DNA from: RH-chloro-G1 sp003670575
GTDB lineage: Bacteria > Chloroflexota > Dehalococcoidia > UBA2979
DNA length: 64,000 bases
Direction of reading: 5' to 3'
Assembly (NCBI GenBank): GCA_947499615.1
Contig: CANMOP010000005.1
Location: 34,582-98,581 of the forward strand
Translations under genes and position numbers: made by a program
Shown: in pieces, positions 43,551 to 54,759 of the stretch
How positions within the stretch are numbered: the stretch's first letter is position 1
Layout of the letters: the number at the start of each line of letters is the position of its first letter
The notes under the pieces: generated by a model
The model's database searches: none
What the model was told of the DNA's origin: nothing
Seen by the model: the letters and a program-made list of their open reading frames with translations, nothing else

Positions 43551-44489
43551 CTACAGGAAGAGCTCTCCGACGGAGCCACCTGTGTGGATGCGGTGCATCG
43601 CGTCGCCGATCAGCGGCGCAACGGATAGCGTGTGAGTGGCCACCTTCTGGAACGGCCGCGACACGGGGACGCTGTCTGTGTAGACCAGTTCCGCGACGTC
43701 GCTTGTGTCCAACAGATCGTACGCCCGCGGCGCGAACAGTGGGTGCACGCAGGCCAGGTGGACTGAGCGCGCGCCCTCCGAGCGCAGCAGCTTCAGCGAC
43801 GAGGCCACGGTGCCACCCGTCAGGATTTCGTCGTCGACGATCACGCAGTCGCGACCGTTGACGTCGCCGATCAGCGTCATCGCCTCGGCGCTGTCGTTGT
43901 TGCCGGTGCGGCGCTTGTCGACGATCGCGAGATCCGCGCCGAGGCGGGCCGCGACGTTGCGCGCGCCCTTGGCACCGCCGACATCGGTGGCAACGACCAC
44001 CGGGTCCTGCAGGTTCTGGCCGCGGAAGTAGTCCGCGATCATCGGCAGCGCGGTCAGTTCGTCCAACGGGATGTTGAAGAAGCCCTGAATCTGACCGGCG
44101 TGGAGGTTCAGCGTGAGTACGCGGTTCGCCCCGGCAACCTCGATGAAGTTGGCGAGCAGGCGCGCAGTGATCGGGACGCGTGGTTGATCCTTCTTGTCGG
44201 AGCGGCCGTAACCGTAGTACGGGATGACCGCCGTGATGCGTCCCGCCGAGGCGCGCTTGGCGGCATCGATCATGATCAGCAGCTCCATGAGCCGCGTGTT
44301 CACGGGTGGGACGATGGGCTGGATCAGGAAGACATCGCGTTCGCGGATGTTCTCCTGGAAGCGGACGAAGATGTTCTCGTTGGAGAACTCGGTGACCTCG
44401 CAGTCGCCGAGCGGCAACTTGAGGTGCCTACAGACGGCCTCCGCGAACTCGCGGTGCGCATTTCCGGTGAAGACGGCCATTTCGCGCAC
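43551..44489 (-). CDS. prs: ribose-phosphate pyrophosphokinase (PRPP synthase)
   Basis: 312-residue class I enzyme making PRPP from ribose 5-phosphate and ATP. The start is GTG at 44489, with AGGAG seven bases before it; the ATG at 44480 is second choice. Motifs are FSNENIFVRFQENIRERDVFLIQP, MIDAAKRASAGRITAVIPYYGYGRSDKKDQPR, the flexible loop and the PRPP-binding CVIVDDEILTGGTVASS. It feeds purine, pyrimidine, His and NAD synthesis. Confidence 0.97.
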   Translation of the reverse strand: MREMAVFTGNAHREFAEAVCRHLKLPLGDCEVTEFSNENIFVRFQENIRERDVFLIQPIVPPVNTRLMELLIMIDAAKRASAGRITAVIPYYGYGRSDKKDQPRVPITARLLANFIEVAGANRVLTLNLHAGQIQGFFNIPLDELTALPMIADYFRGQNLQDPVVVATDVGGAKGARNVAARLGADLAIVDKRRTGNNDSAEAMTLIGDVNGRDCVIVDDEILTGGTVASSLKLLRSEGARSVHLACVHPLFAPRAYDLLDTSDVAELVYTDSVPVSRPFQKVATHTLSVAPLIGDAMHRIHTGGSVGELFL

Positions 44490-44578
44490 TGTGCGGCTCC
44501 TGAGCCCCGGGCACGATGCCGGGCGCACCCATGTGGGGACAGGTCTTCATCGTAGCACCGGCTCTCGCCAGACGCAGT

Positions 44579-44603
44579 GCCCCCGCCTCGCAGAGGCGGG
44601 GGC
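44579..44603. terminator. terminator-like hairpin between bioY and prs
   Basis: Perfect 11-bp stem GCCCCCGCCTC / GAGGCGGGGGC with loop GCA, 60 bases downstream of the bioY stop (reverse strand). No T-run follows, so termination efficiency is uncertain. Confidence 0.6.
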
Positions 44604-44663
44604 GTCCAAGTCGCGGGCTGACGTGAGGCCGGTGCCGCCGGAGCCCGCTTCGCGACTGGTCGA

Positions 44664-45686
44664 CTACTCGGCGGCGGCGTCGAGTGCGGTTGTGGCCAGC
44701 AGCAGCACGGCCGCGACCACGCAGACCGCGACTCCGCCGGCGACGTCCGCCAGCGCGAGTTCCCCGGCCTTCGTGAACACCACGAGGTTTACGAAGGCGA
44801 AGAGTCCGCCGGTGGCGGCAGCGGCGAAGCCGATGAGCTGCGTCGCGCCGGAGCCGATCACCCTCGTCATGCGCAGGATCGCGCCAACCATGCCGAGGAT
44901 GCCCGCCGCCAGCACGATCTGGCCAGCGGTCTGCTGGATGCCGAGGGTACCGGGCGACCATGGGAGCAGCGCCCCTGCCGCCATCAACAGTGCTGCGGCC
45001 GCCGCGTACGGGGTAACTCGAACGCCCGCAGGCGTCCCGGCATGATCATCGGCGTCGCGGACGCCAAACGCGTGGAGCAACTGCCATGCGGACGGGACGA
45101 GGCCCGCCGCGAGCAGCAGCTTGGCGAGATCGCCCGGGATGAACGGCAGCAACCCGAGCTTCAGCGTGAGGCCGACGGTCATCGCGTCCACCTTGAGCAG
45201 GCCGGTGTGCAGGGTGCCCCACGCGTAGAGCCACGGGAGGCCGACGGCGTAGATGACTGCGCTGCCCAGCAGCATCGCGGCCGCCATGGTGGCCGGGCGG
45301 CGGTCCCAGCCGCGCTCAGCCAGCCAGCCGACGAGCGCTGTGGCGAAAGGGTACGAGACGAGGTAGCCCCCGCTGGAGCCGATGATGATCGCCCAGCCGG
45401 ACTTGCCACCGGCGAACACCGGCAGGCCGACGATACCCTCGACGACGTAGAGGGCGGCGGCGGCGAGTCCCAGCCGAGCGCCGAGCGTGCCGCCGACCAG
45501 CAGCACGGCGAAGGTCTGCGCTGTAATCGGCACCGGCCCGATCGGCAGCACGATGCTGATCCGCGCGGAGACGGCGATGAACATCGATGCCGCGATGACC
45601 ACGGCAAGGTGCCGCAGCAGCGTCTGCTGTGGGAAGAGAACCTGGGCCAGGGTGGTGCCTGTGCGGGCCTGACGTGCCGAGAGCAT
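44664..45686 (-). CDS. bioY: biotin transporter BioY with C-terminal membrane extension
   Basis: 340 residues. The first about 190 are BioY, the S-component that binds biotin: RISIVLPIGPVPITAQTFAVLLVGGTLGARLGLAAAALYVVEGIVGLPVFAGGKSG and the closing FIPGDLAKLLLAAGL. Typical BioY stops near 190. Here residues about 215-340 add four more hydrophobic helices with no recognised family. No ECF A or T component genes are nearby, so it may act alone or use components encoded elsewhere. The MOSC gene diverges upstream. Confidence 0.9.
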   Translation of the reverse strand: MLSARQARTGTTLAQVLFPQQTLLRHLAVVIAASMFIAVSARISIVLPIGPVPITAQTFAVLLVGGTLGARLGLAAAALYVVEGIVGLPVFAGGKSGWAIIIGSSGGYLVSYPFATALVGWLAERGWDRRPATMAAAMLLGSAVIYAVGLPWLYAWGTLHTGLLKVDAMTVGLTLKLGLLPFIPGDLAKLLLAAGLVPSAWQLLHAFGVRDADDHAGTPAGVRVTPYAAAAALLMAAGALLPWSPGTLGIQQTAGQIVLAAGILGMVGAILRMTRVIGSGATQLIGFAAAATGGLFAFVNLVVFTKAGELALADVAGGVAVCVVAAVLLLATTALDAAAE

Positions 45687-45805
45687 GGATCGTACCTCCG
45701 AGGGGGCGGGCGGGTGTGCTCGCGGTAGACTATCAGTGTTCCGGCGTAACGATGCTGGTGGGTGCGGGTGTCGTCAAGACGCCGCGTCGTGGAGAGGGAG
45801 TGCGC

Positions 45806-46387
45806 ATGTCGACCGAGGAGTCCGCGTTCCGCTCGACTGGATCGGCGACGGCGGCGTCTGGTGCTCCCTCGGACGCGGCGGATGCCAGCGTGGTCTGGAT
45901 GTTCACCTCGCCCACCGCTGGCGCGCCCATGGAGCAGCAGGGCTCCGTGGTGGTGGTGCCGGGAGTGGGAATCGTCGGCGACCGCTATGCGCTGGGCACG
46001 GGACACTGGAGCGCGCCTCGGTGGCCAGACCAGCAACTGACGCTCTTCGAGGTCGAGGTGGCGGAGGAGCTCGGCTGCGAGCCGTACGAGGCCCGCCGCA
46101 ACATTGTGACGCGTGGGGTGCGGCTGTTCGGGCTGATCGGGGTGCGCTTCCGCATCGGTGGCGCGCTGCTGGCTGGCGTGCGCGCCTGCGACCCGTGCTC
46201 CTACATCGAGCGGCTCACCGGGCGGCCGGGGCTGACGAAGCAACTGACCAGCGGCCGCGGCGGTCTACGCGCTCGCATCATCGAGGGCGGCATGATCCGC
46301 CTCGGCGATCGCATCGAGGTGGTCGGCCTCGACGATTCGGGCGCGGAGCCGCCGTGGGAGTCGGCGCAGCGAGACGCAGGGCACTAG
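45806..46387 (+). CDS. MOSC-domain protein
   Basis: 193 residues. The MOSC fold is seen from SVVVVPGVGIVGDRYALGTG, through NIVTRGVRLFGLIGVRFRIGGALLAGVRACDPCSYIERLTG, whose cysteine is the conserved MOSC sulfur-carrying residue, to GGLRARIIEGGMIRLGDRIEV. MOSC domains bind molybdenum cofactor or carry sulfur; free MOSC proteins reduce N-hydroxylated or related substrates. The ATG at 45806 is preceded by GAGAGGGAG. The first 30 residues look disordered. Confidence 0.87.
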   Translation: MSTEESAFRSTGSATAASGAPSDAADASVVWMFTSPTAGAPMEQQGSVVVVPGVGIVGDRYALGTGHWSAPRWPDQQLTLFEVEVAEELGCEPYEARRNIVTRGVRLFGLIGVRFRIGGALLAGVRACDPCSYIERLTGRPGLTKQLTSGRGGLRARIIEGGMIRLGDRIEVVGLDDSGAEPPWESAQRDAGH

Positions 46388-46403
46388 GCGCGGCAGGCGG
46401 GCG

Positions 46404-47537
46404 CTATTCGAGCAGGTCGAGGATCTCCTGCGCGGCGTAGAGTTGCGGGCGGCCGTGGTCGAGCGGGGAGAGGATTCCCGCTGCGCGCAGCCGTTCGATC
46501 ACCAGGCGGGCGCCCGCAGGCGTGACCCCAAGGATGTTGGCGACGATTGGTGCGCTGATCACTGGCCACACCAGCAGTTCCTCCACGAGTCTGCTGGCGT
46601 TCGCGGAGGCGTGTGCAGCCTGGAGGCGGCGCCGATATTCCTCATGTAGGTCACGTAGCGCCTTGACGCGGTGGGCCGCATCGATGGCGATCTCGGTGAC
46701 GCCGCGCAAAAAGTAATGGAGCCACGGACGCCAGTTGCCGCTCGCGCTGACGGCGTAGAGGTGGTCGTAGTAGGCGCTGCGTTCGCGTTCGAAGTACGCG
46801 CTGACGTAGAGCAGTGGAGTAGACAGCACGTCGCGTTCGATGAGGAAGAGCGGGATCAGGAGGCGTCCGATCCTGCCGTTGCCGTCGTTGAACGGGTGGA
46901 TCGTCTCGAACTGGTAGTGCATCAAGGCGCAGCGGATGAGTGGAGGCAGCGGCCCATCGTCATGGACGAACTGTTCCCAGTCCGCCAGCAGGCCTGGAAA
47001 CATGCGGTGCGGTGGAGGTACGAAGCGGGCCTCGGCAATCGACACGCCCTGGGCCGCGATGTAGACCTGCCGGTCGCGAAGTTCGCCCGGCCGCTTGTCG
47101 TCGCCGCGGACGCCGTCCATGAGGGTGGCGTGCAGTTCGCGGATGAGCCCAGTGCTGATCGGGAGCGTCGCGAGGCGTTGCTGACCCTCGCCGAGTGCGC
47201 GGACGTAGTTCGCCACCTCGCGTGTGTCTGGCGTGCGCGCCTTGCCGCTCGCCTCAAAGACGTACACGTCTGGAAGGGACGCCTGGGTGCCCTCGATGCG
47301 TGAGGAGAGTACCGCCTCTCGCCGGAGGAACGGCTCGATCAGCAGATACGGATTGGGCAGAGTCTCACCAGCCCCGGACAGTTCAGCGACGGCGCGGGAC
47401 GCACCATCGAGGACATAGACGGTCTCTGGATCGAACTGCAGGATTCTCGGCAGCGGAGCCGGGAGGAACGCGAGGACACCCGCTTCTGCCTCGATGAGGT
47501 GTCCGGCGGTGGAGTCCTTGAAGTCATCGGTGTTCAC
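46404..47537 (-). CDS. Fic-domain AMP-transferase with built-in inhibitory motif
   Basis: 377 residues. The active site HPFNDGNGR (214-222) is complete, so it should transfer AMP from ATP to protein hydroxyls. The inhibitory motif SSRIEG with E82 lies N-terminal to the Fic core, a class II arrangement where the helix blocks ATP until released. A winged-helix domain (about 310-377, LLVWPVISAPIVANILGVTPAGARLVIERL) closes it. The target is unknown. It diverges from valS, and no separate antitoxin is present. Confidence 0.93.
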   Translation of the reverse strand: MNTDDFKDSTAGHLIEAEAGVLAFLPAPLPRILQFDPETVYVLDGASRAVAELSGAGETLPNPYLLIEPFLRREAVLSSRIEGTQASLPDVYVFEASGKARTPDTREVANYVRALGEGQQRLATLPISTGLIRELHATLMDGVRGDDKRPGELRDRQVYIAAQGVSIAEARFVPPPHRMFPGLLADWEQFVHDDGPLPPLIRCALMHYQFETIHPFNDGNGRIGRLLIPLFLIERDVLSTPLLYVSAYFERERSAYYDHLYAVSASGNWRPWLHYFLRGVTEIAIDAAHRVKALRDLHEEYRRRLQAAHASANASRLVEELLVWPVISAPIVANILGVTPAGARLVIERLRAAGILSPLDHGRPQLYAAQEILDLLE

Positions 47538-47632
47538 AGTTGATCGATTAGTCCAGTCACACTCAAGTCATCAATGGAAAGTTATGGACAGAAAAGTAAC
47601 ATTCGCTCTCAGGCATGGCAACCCAATTAGCA

Positions 47633-47662
47633 TTGACCCGCCCTTGCGCGGGCTCCTACCAT
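47633..47662 (+). promoter_or_regulatory. candidate promoter for the valS leader
   Basis: TTGACC, 18 bases, TACCAT (4 of 6 matches). Transcription would start about seven bases later, near 47669, exactly at the GTG of the valine-rich leader frame, giving a leaderless leader transcript. The earlier ATG at 47615 in the same frame would need an upstream promoter. Confidence 0.45.
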
Positions 47663-47668
47663 CGAGGC

Positions 47669-47707
47669 GTGAGCGATTGCGACGTAGTAGTAACCAGCGG
47701 CGGCTGA
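47669..47707 (+). CDS. candidate valS leader peptide (Val-Val-Val)
   Basis: A 12-codon frame starting GTG and reading MSDCDVVVTSGG before TGA. Codons at 47684-47692 are GTA GTA GTA. The same frame is open back to an ATG at 47615 (30 residues), so the start is uncertain. The frame lies just before a strong intrinsic terminator and valS, as expected for a leader in which ribosome stalling senses charged tRNA-Val. Confidence 0.55.
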   Translation: MSDCDVVVTSGG

Positions 47708-47766
47708 CGCGCCTCGAACGTCGAGGCTGCGAAGCCGCCTGTGCCCCGCCTTGGCGGGGCTTTCTG
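47699..47766 (+). promoter_or_regulatory. candidate attenuator of valS: competing stems and terminator
   Basis: GGCGGCT (47699-47705) can pair with AGCCGCC (47733-47739), enclosing a small hairpin GCCTCGA/TCGAGGC (47711-47727). Next come GCCCCGCC and GGCGGGGC with a CTTG tetraloop (47743-47760) and TTTCTGTT, a classic intrinsic terminator only 50 bases before valS. No gene ends here on the forward strand, so the terminator would only make sense as an attenuator. The first stem overlaps the end of the leader frame. Confidence 0.65.
47743..47766 (+). terminator. intrinsic terminator upstream of valS
   Basis: Eight-bp stem GCCCCGCC / GGCGGGGC with a CTTG-type loop followed by TTTCTGTT. It precedes valS rather than following a gene. 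Confidence 0.85.
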
Positions 47767-47815
47767 TTGCCGCCGACCCATCGTGATGCGGTCGAGCGGG
47801 GATTGGGGTGAGGCG

Positions 47816-50581
<2,766 letters not shown>

Positions 50582-50640
50582 AGCGTGCCAACTCGCTGTT
50601 GCTGGGCGGCGAAGGTAGTCAGACGAAAGAGGGGGGCTGG

Positions 50641-51768
50641 CTACGAGCAGCGCCCGATGACGACGGTGTTCGCCGGGATGCCGGTGGTGAACTTCGAGTT
50701 CCACGCGGCGTTGACGACGGTGATGGTTGCGCCGAGCACGTACGTGACGAAGCCGCCACTCCCGTCGCTGACCCAGAAGCCTGCGCTGGCAAGCGAGGCG
50801 CAACCCGCCGCTCCGGTGAGCTGGTCGTTGGTGCCGCCGGCGAAGATCGTGAGGCCGGTACCGGTGGCCGGGACGCGACTACTGACGGTGCCGGGCCCTC
50901 GCACCTGGGAGGCTGGAGCGGTGGACGGGCGAGCGGCCGGCGCTGCGCTCTGGGCCCTCACGATGCGCGCGAACCACACTCCCGTGACACCGGGGCAGCC
51001 GCTCTTCGCGGGAGCCGAGAACACTCCCTCGATGACGTCGGATGTCTGTGTGACGCCGGCGACAGAGGGTGCCGGGGCGGGACGCTGTGTGGTGCGAAGC
51101 CCGACATGGAACATCTTGCCGCTGGTGAGCGTGATGTTCTCCATCTCGACCGGGTAGGCGCAGGCGCCCTCCTTGTAGTCGATCTTCAGTTTGTCGATGA
51201 CATCCGGGCTGTCACCGGTCGAGATTTCGATCGTGCCTCCCGTGCCGAGGTTGGCACCGGAGGAGACAGAGCCGCGCCAGACTGAGCGCGCCGGGATGCC
51301 CGGGCCGACTCCCGCTCCTTCGGTGGCCTCTGCGAGGTACGTCGTATGAGTGGTGCAGGAGGAATTGGTCGCCGACGCCTCGTAGAAGTAATCGGGCGTT
51401 CCGATCATCGCGCCGCCATCCGCTAGCGCACCGGTGTACCAGCATGAAATGATCCCGGGGGCACCTGTCACTGCCGACGACCCGTTGAAGAAGGTGTTGG
51501 ATTGGCTGAGCGGGAGCGTGACCAGCGTAGTGGTCCCTACACAACCCTCGAGTCCGGAGCGTACGACGGACAAGGTCAACTTCTCACCGGCGGCATCGGC
51601 CGTGAGGCTGATAGTGTCGGCGTTGCTGAAGGTGCCCTTGTACACCGCGTTGGGCGGTGCCGCAGCGTGCACCGATGTGACAAGGATTGCGGTTGCGCCA
51701 AGCACGGCGAGTACCGCGAGCATCGATGGGAATGTGACGCGGCGGGCGAGTCGCGAAGACAGTGACAT
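50641..51768 (-). CDS. secreted protein of unknown function
   Basis: 375 residues. A signal peptide (RVTFPSMLAVLAVLGATAILVTSVHAAAPP) ends near residue 36. The mature protein has Gly/Ser/Thr-rich beta-type stretches, six or more cysteines (GCVGTT, SCWYTG, SCTTHT, GACAYP, SGCPGV, AGCASL) that could form disulfides, and an Ala/Pro-rich linker near 275-300. The end of the protein is GFWVSDGSGGFVTYVLGATITVV. No family is recognised. GGAG precedes the ATG. Confidence 0.75.
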   Translation of the reverse strand: MSLSSRLARRVTFPSMLAVLAVLGATAILVTSVHAAAPPNAVYKGTFSNADTISLTADAAGEKLTLSVVRSGLEGCVGTTTLVTLPLSQSNTFFNGSSAVTGAPGIISCWYTGALADGGAMIGTPDYFYEASATNSSCTTHTTYLAEATEGAGVGPGIPARSVWRGSVSSGANLGTGGTIEISTGDSPDVIDKLKIDYKEGACAYPVEMENITLTSGKMFHVGLRTTQRPAPAPSVAGVTQTSDVIEGVFSAPAKSGCPGVTGVWFARIVRAQSAAPAARPSTAPASQVRGPGTVSSRVPATGTGLTIFAGGTNDQLTGAAGCASLASAGFWVSDGSGGFVTYVLGATITVVNAAWNSKFTTGIPANTVVIGRCS

Positions 51769-51807
51769 GGGGATACTCCGTTCGTGTTGTCCGCCGCACG
51801 ATATGCC

Positions 51808-51818
51808 GGGGGGGGGGG
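51808..51818. repeat. run of 11 G upstream of the secreted-protein gene
   Basis: An uninterrupted G11 tract 40 bases upstream of the secreted-protein start. Long G-runs slip easily during replication. Here it falls in the likely promoter or leader region. Confidence 0.75.
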
Positions 51819-51968
51819 CTGACAAGGGGCGTGGCGCACTCGCGCAGGCCGCCCGCTCATCCAGAGAGGTGAGGGGGGCGTGAGGGCTTCCCGGTCGAGC
51901 GGGTGGCATAGTCGACGGATGAAAAGCGGCGGCGATCCGGGCCCGTGGGTGCGTCATTTCACGATTCG

Positions 51969-51997
51969 TTGACACTCACTAGGGGCACTGTTACGTT
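51969..51997 (+). promoter_or_regulatory. predicted promoter of the nuo operon
   Basis: TTGACA (perfect -35), 17 bases, TACGTT (weak -10, 3 of 6 matches), about 60 bases before nuoA. The divergent secreted-protein gene lies on the other side. The rest of 51769-52059 holds only the G-run and no gene. Confidence 0.5.
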
Positions 51998-52059
51998 CAC
52001 TGGCGGTCGCGGGTCGTGCGTTTGCGCGGGCCGTTTGTAGAAGGCTTTGTGCCCATGCG

Positions 52060-52467
52060 GTGAAGGTGTGGGGGGTTTTGGAACACCTCGTCTCTGGCTC
52101 GCTCGACGCGTTGTTTGCCAACTACCTCGCGGTACTGATCGCGGCGGCGTTCGGCTTCATCCTTGTACTCTCGGCGCTGATCGGTTCCCGGTTGCTCGCT
52201 CCGTTCTCGGAGGAGCGCAACAAGGGCACCACGTACGAGTGCGGCATGCTGCCAATCAGGCGCGCTGCGACCAACGTGGGCGTGCGCTTTTACCTCTACG
52301 CCATCCTCTTCATCATCTTTGACGTGGAAGCTGTCTTTATCTTCCCGTGGGCGATCTCATTCATCAGCGTGGGTCTGGTGGCGTACTACGAGATGGTCGT
52401 CTTCGTCGGGATCCTTGCGGCCGGGCTCGCGTACGCCTGGAAGAAGGGGGCCCTCCAGTGGCAGTAG
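52060..52467 (+). CDS. nuoA: NADH-quinone oxidoreductase subunit A
   Basis: 135-residue membrane subunit of complex I with three helices. The motif TTYECGMLPIRRAATNVGVRFYLYAILFIIFDVEAVFIFPW is diagnostic; the conserved Cys and acidic residues near the quinone pathway are present. The start is a GTG at 52060 or 52066. It is the first gene of an 11-gene operon in the order A-B-C-D-H-I-J-K-L-M-N. Confidence 0.95.
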   Translation: MKVWGVLEHLVSGSLDALFANYLAVLIAAAFGFILVLSALIGSRLLAPFSEERNKGTTYECGMLPIRRAATNVGVRFYLYAILFIIFDVEAVFIFPWAISFISVGLVAYYEMVVFVGILAAGLAYAWKKGALQWQ

Positions 52468-53105
52468 ACGCTCGAGACATGGCTGCGACGGGCACGACGG
52501 AGACGCAGGCGCCCGCTGCACCGCCGGAGATCGCGCCGGGCGTTCCGATGCCCGCGGGGCCGGCTGGCCCGCAGGAGCACCCACTTGAGGTGGAGCGGCT
52601 GAAGCCGGTGGAATATCTGCCGGGGAAGGCGCTCTACCGCTCGGTGCTTCCGGGCATCCTGCAGGTGCCGGCTGACCTGGTGATCGCGGCGTCGCGGAAG
52701 TCCTCGCTGTGGCCGATGACCTTCGGGCTGGCGTGCTGCGCCATCGAGATGATCGCCACCTACATGGCGCACTACGACCTGGACCGCTTCGGCATCGTGC
52801 CGTGGCCGTCGCCTCGACAGTGCGACGTGATGATCGTCGCGGGGACCGTCACCAAGAAGATGGCGCCGGCGGTGAAGCTGCTGTACGAGCAGATGCCGAA
52901 CCCCAAGTGGGTCATCTCCATGGGTGCGTGCGCGACCAACGGTGGTCCGTACACGCGATACGACCGCGTGGTGCAGGGCGTGGACAAGATCATCCCGGTG
53001 GATGTGTACGTCCCGGGTTGCCCGCCTCGACCGGAGGCGCTGCTGGACGCGTTCCTCGCGCTGCAGGAGAAGATCATGGAAGACCGGGCGGCGACCGGCC
53101 GATGA
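52458..53105 (+). CDS. nuoB: NADH-quinone oxidoreductase subunit B
   Basis: Fe-S subunit carrying cluster N2 next to the quinone site. The ligands are in LACCAIEM (adjacent cysteines), MGACATNGG and VPGCPPRPE. The GTG start at 52458 overlaps the nuoA end; the ATG at 52479 is an alternative. The N-terminal Pro/Ala-rich stretch of about 40 residues is longer than usual. Confidence 0.95.
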   Translation: MAVDARDMAATGTTETQAPAAPPEIAPGVPMPAGPAGPQEHPLEVERLKPVEYLPGKALYRSVLPGILQVPADLVIAASRKSSLWPMTFGLACCAIEMIATYMAHYDLDRFGIVPWPSPRQCDVMIVAGTVTKKMAPAVKLLYEQMPNPKWVISMGACATNGGPYTRYDRVVQGVDKIIPVDVYVPGCPPRPEALLDAFLALQEKIMEDRAATGR

Positions 53106-53635
53106 CGACCGAAGACGCAACCGCCGCACCGTCGTTGGACGGCACGATCTGGGCCGAGGTGGATCGTGCGTTGTCGGGCATTACCGCCAGCGGCGAGCCG
53201 TCCGTGCAGGACGTGATCGTGCATATCCCGCGCGATGAGATTGTGCGTGGGCTGCGCGCGCTGAAGACCGATGCCGCGCTCACATTCGACTACCTGCGCT
53301 GCCTGACCTGTGTCGACAACGAGGACGAGGGGATGGACGTGGTGTACATGCTGTACTCCACGGAGCACCGCCATAACCTCACCGTGAAGACGCACCTGGA
53401 CGCGACTGACCTGCACCTCGACACCGCGACGACTGTGTGGCGCGCGGCGAACTGGTATGAGCGCGAGGTGATGGAGATGTTCGGCGTGCGATTCCGGAAT
53501 CATCCGGACCCGCGCACGCTGCTCATGCCTGAGGACATCACGGACACCTTCCCGCTGCGCAAGGATCACCCGCTGGCGGAGATCGAAGTGATGCAGGGTG
53601 AGGGCATGGCGTTCCCATCGGGGGAGGGCGAGTGA
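53102..53635 (+). CDS. nuoC: NADH-quinone oxidoreductase subunit C
   Basis: 177-residue 30 kDa peripheral subunit. The block AANWYEREVMEMFGVRFRNHPDPRTLLMPEDITDTFPLRKDHPL is the family signature. The ATG overlaps the nuoB stop (ATGA). C and D are separate genes here, not a fused nuoCD. Confidence 0.95.
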   Translation: MTTEDATAAPSLDGTIWAEVDRALSGITASGEPSVQDVIVHIPRDEIVRGLRALKTDAALTFDYLRCLTCVDNEDEGMDVVYMLYSTEHRHNLTVKTHLDATDLHLDTATTVWRAANWYEREVMEMFGVRFRNHPDPRTLLMPEDITDTFPLRKDHPLAEIEVMQGEGMAFPSGEGE

Positions 53636-54759
53636 CCACGACGACGCCCGGGCAAGAGTTCGAGACACAGGACCTCATGATTAACATGGGGCCGCAGCAC
53701 CCGGCGACGCACGGCGTCTTCCGCATGGTGCTGCAGGTGGATGGCGAGATCGTGCGCGACCTGATCCCGCACATCGGCTACATGCACCGCGGCGCTGAGA
53801 AGCTCGCCGAGACGATGGACTTCCGTCAGGGCATTGGGTACATGGACCGCACCGAGTACCTGGCGCAGTTTAACGCCGAACTCTCCTACGTGATGGCGGT
53901 GGAGAAGCTGGCCGGGCTGGAAGTGCCGGAGCGCGCGCAGTGGATCCGCATGATCCTGTGCGAGCTGAACCGGCTGTCCAGTCACTTCATGTTCACCGGC
54001 GCGTTCGGGACGGACATCGGCGTGTTCGGCACGGCGTTCGTCTACTCGTTCCGCGAGCGCGAGACGATCCTCGACCTGTTCGAGGAGATCACGGGCGATC
54101 GGCTCATGTACGCGTACTTCCGTCCGGGCGGGCTTGCCTGGGAGGTCACGGACAACTTCGAGCGTCGCGTGGGCGAGGTGCTGAAGTCGGCGCGCCAAGG
54201 CATCAAGGACATGGATGGTCTGCTCACGGAGAACGAGATTTTCCGTGCACGCACGCAGAACATCGGCATCATCTCGGCGGCCGACGCGATCGACTGGGGT
54301 TGCACCGGGCCGGTGCTGCGCGCTAGCGGTGTGCCGCTGGATCTGCGCAAGACCGAGCCGTACCTCCGCTACGCCGAGGTCGACTTCGACGTGCCGGTCG
54401 GTCAGGTGGGCGACACGTACGACCGCTGGCTGGTGCGTATCGAAGAGATGCGGCAGTCGGTGCGAATCATCGAGCAGTGCATGGCGAAGTTGCAGCCCGG
54501 GCCGATCATGCCCGAGCGCATGCCTCGCATGCTGCGCACCCCACCGGGCGAGGTCTACCTCCGCACGGAGGCGCCGCGGGGTGAGTTCGGTGTGTACATG
54601 GTGAGCAAGGGCGGGAACCGCCCGCACCGCCTGAAGGTGCGCTCGTCCTGCTTCGCAAACCTGCAGGCGTTGAAGGACATGGCCATCGGTTCCTACGTAG
54701 CGGACGCGGTCGCGATCCTTGGATCGCTGGACATCGTTCTGTGCGAGGTGGACCGGTGA
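53632..54759 (+). CDS. nuoD: NADH-quinone oxidoreductase subunit D
   Basis: 375-residue 49 kDa subunit, evolutionarily a hydrogenase large-subunit relative without the Ni ligands. It has NMGPQHPATHGVFRMVLQVDGE, HIGYMHRGAEKLAE with the quinone-site histidine, NRLSSHFMFTGAFGTDIG, RPGGLAWEVTDNF and EAPRGEFGVYMVSKGGNRPHRLKVRS. GTG start overlapping the nuoC stop (GTGA). Confidence 0.97.
   Translation: MTTTTPGQEFETQDLMINMGPQHPATHGVFRMVLQVDGEIVRDLIPHIGYMHRGAEKLAETMDFRQGIGYMDRTEYLAQFNAELSYVMAVEKLAGLEVPERAQWIRMILCELNRLSSHFMFTGAFGTDIGVFGTAFVYSFRERETILDLFEEITGDRLMYAYFRPGGLAWEVTDNFERRVGEVLKSARQGIKDMDGLLTENEIFRARTQNIGIISAADAIDWGCTGPVLRASGVPLDLRKTEPYLRYAEVDFDVPVGQVGDTYDRWLVRIEEMRQSVRIIEQCMAKLQPGPIMPERMPRMLRTPPGEVYLRTEAPRGEFGVYMVSKGGNRPHRLKVRSSCFANLQALKDMAIGSYVADAVAILGSLDIVLCEVDR

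Noticed and set aside
47538..47815. T-box riboswitch upstream of valS
   Set aside because: No AGGGUGGNACCGCG T-box bulge or specifier stem was found. The leader-peptide explanation fits better.
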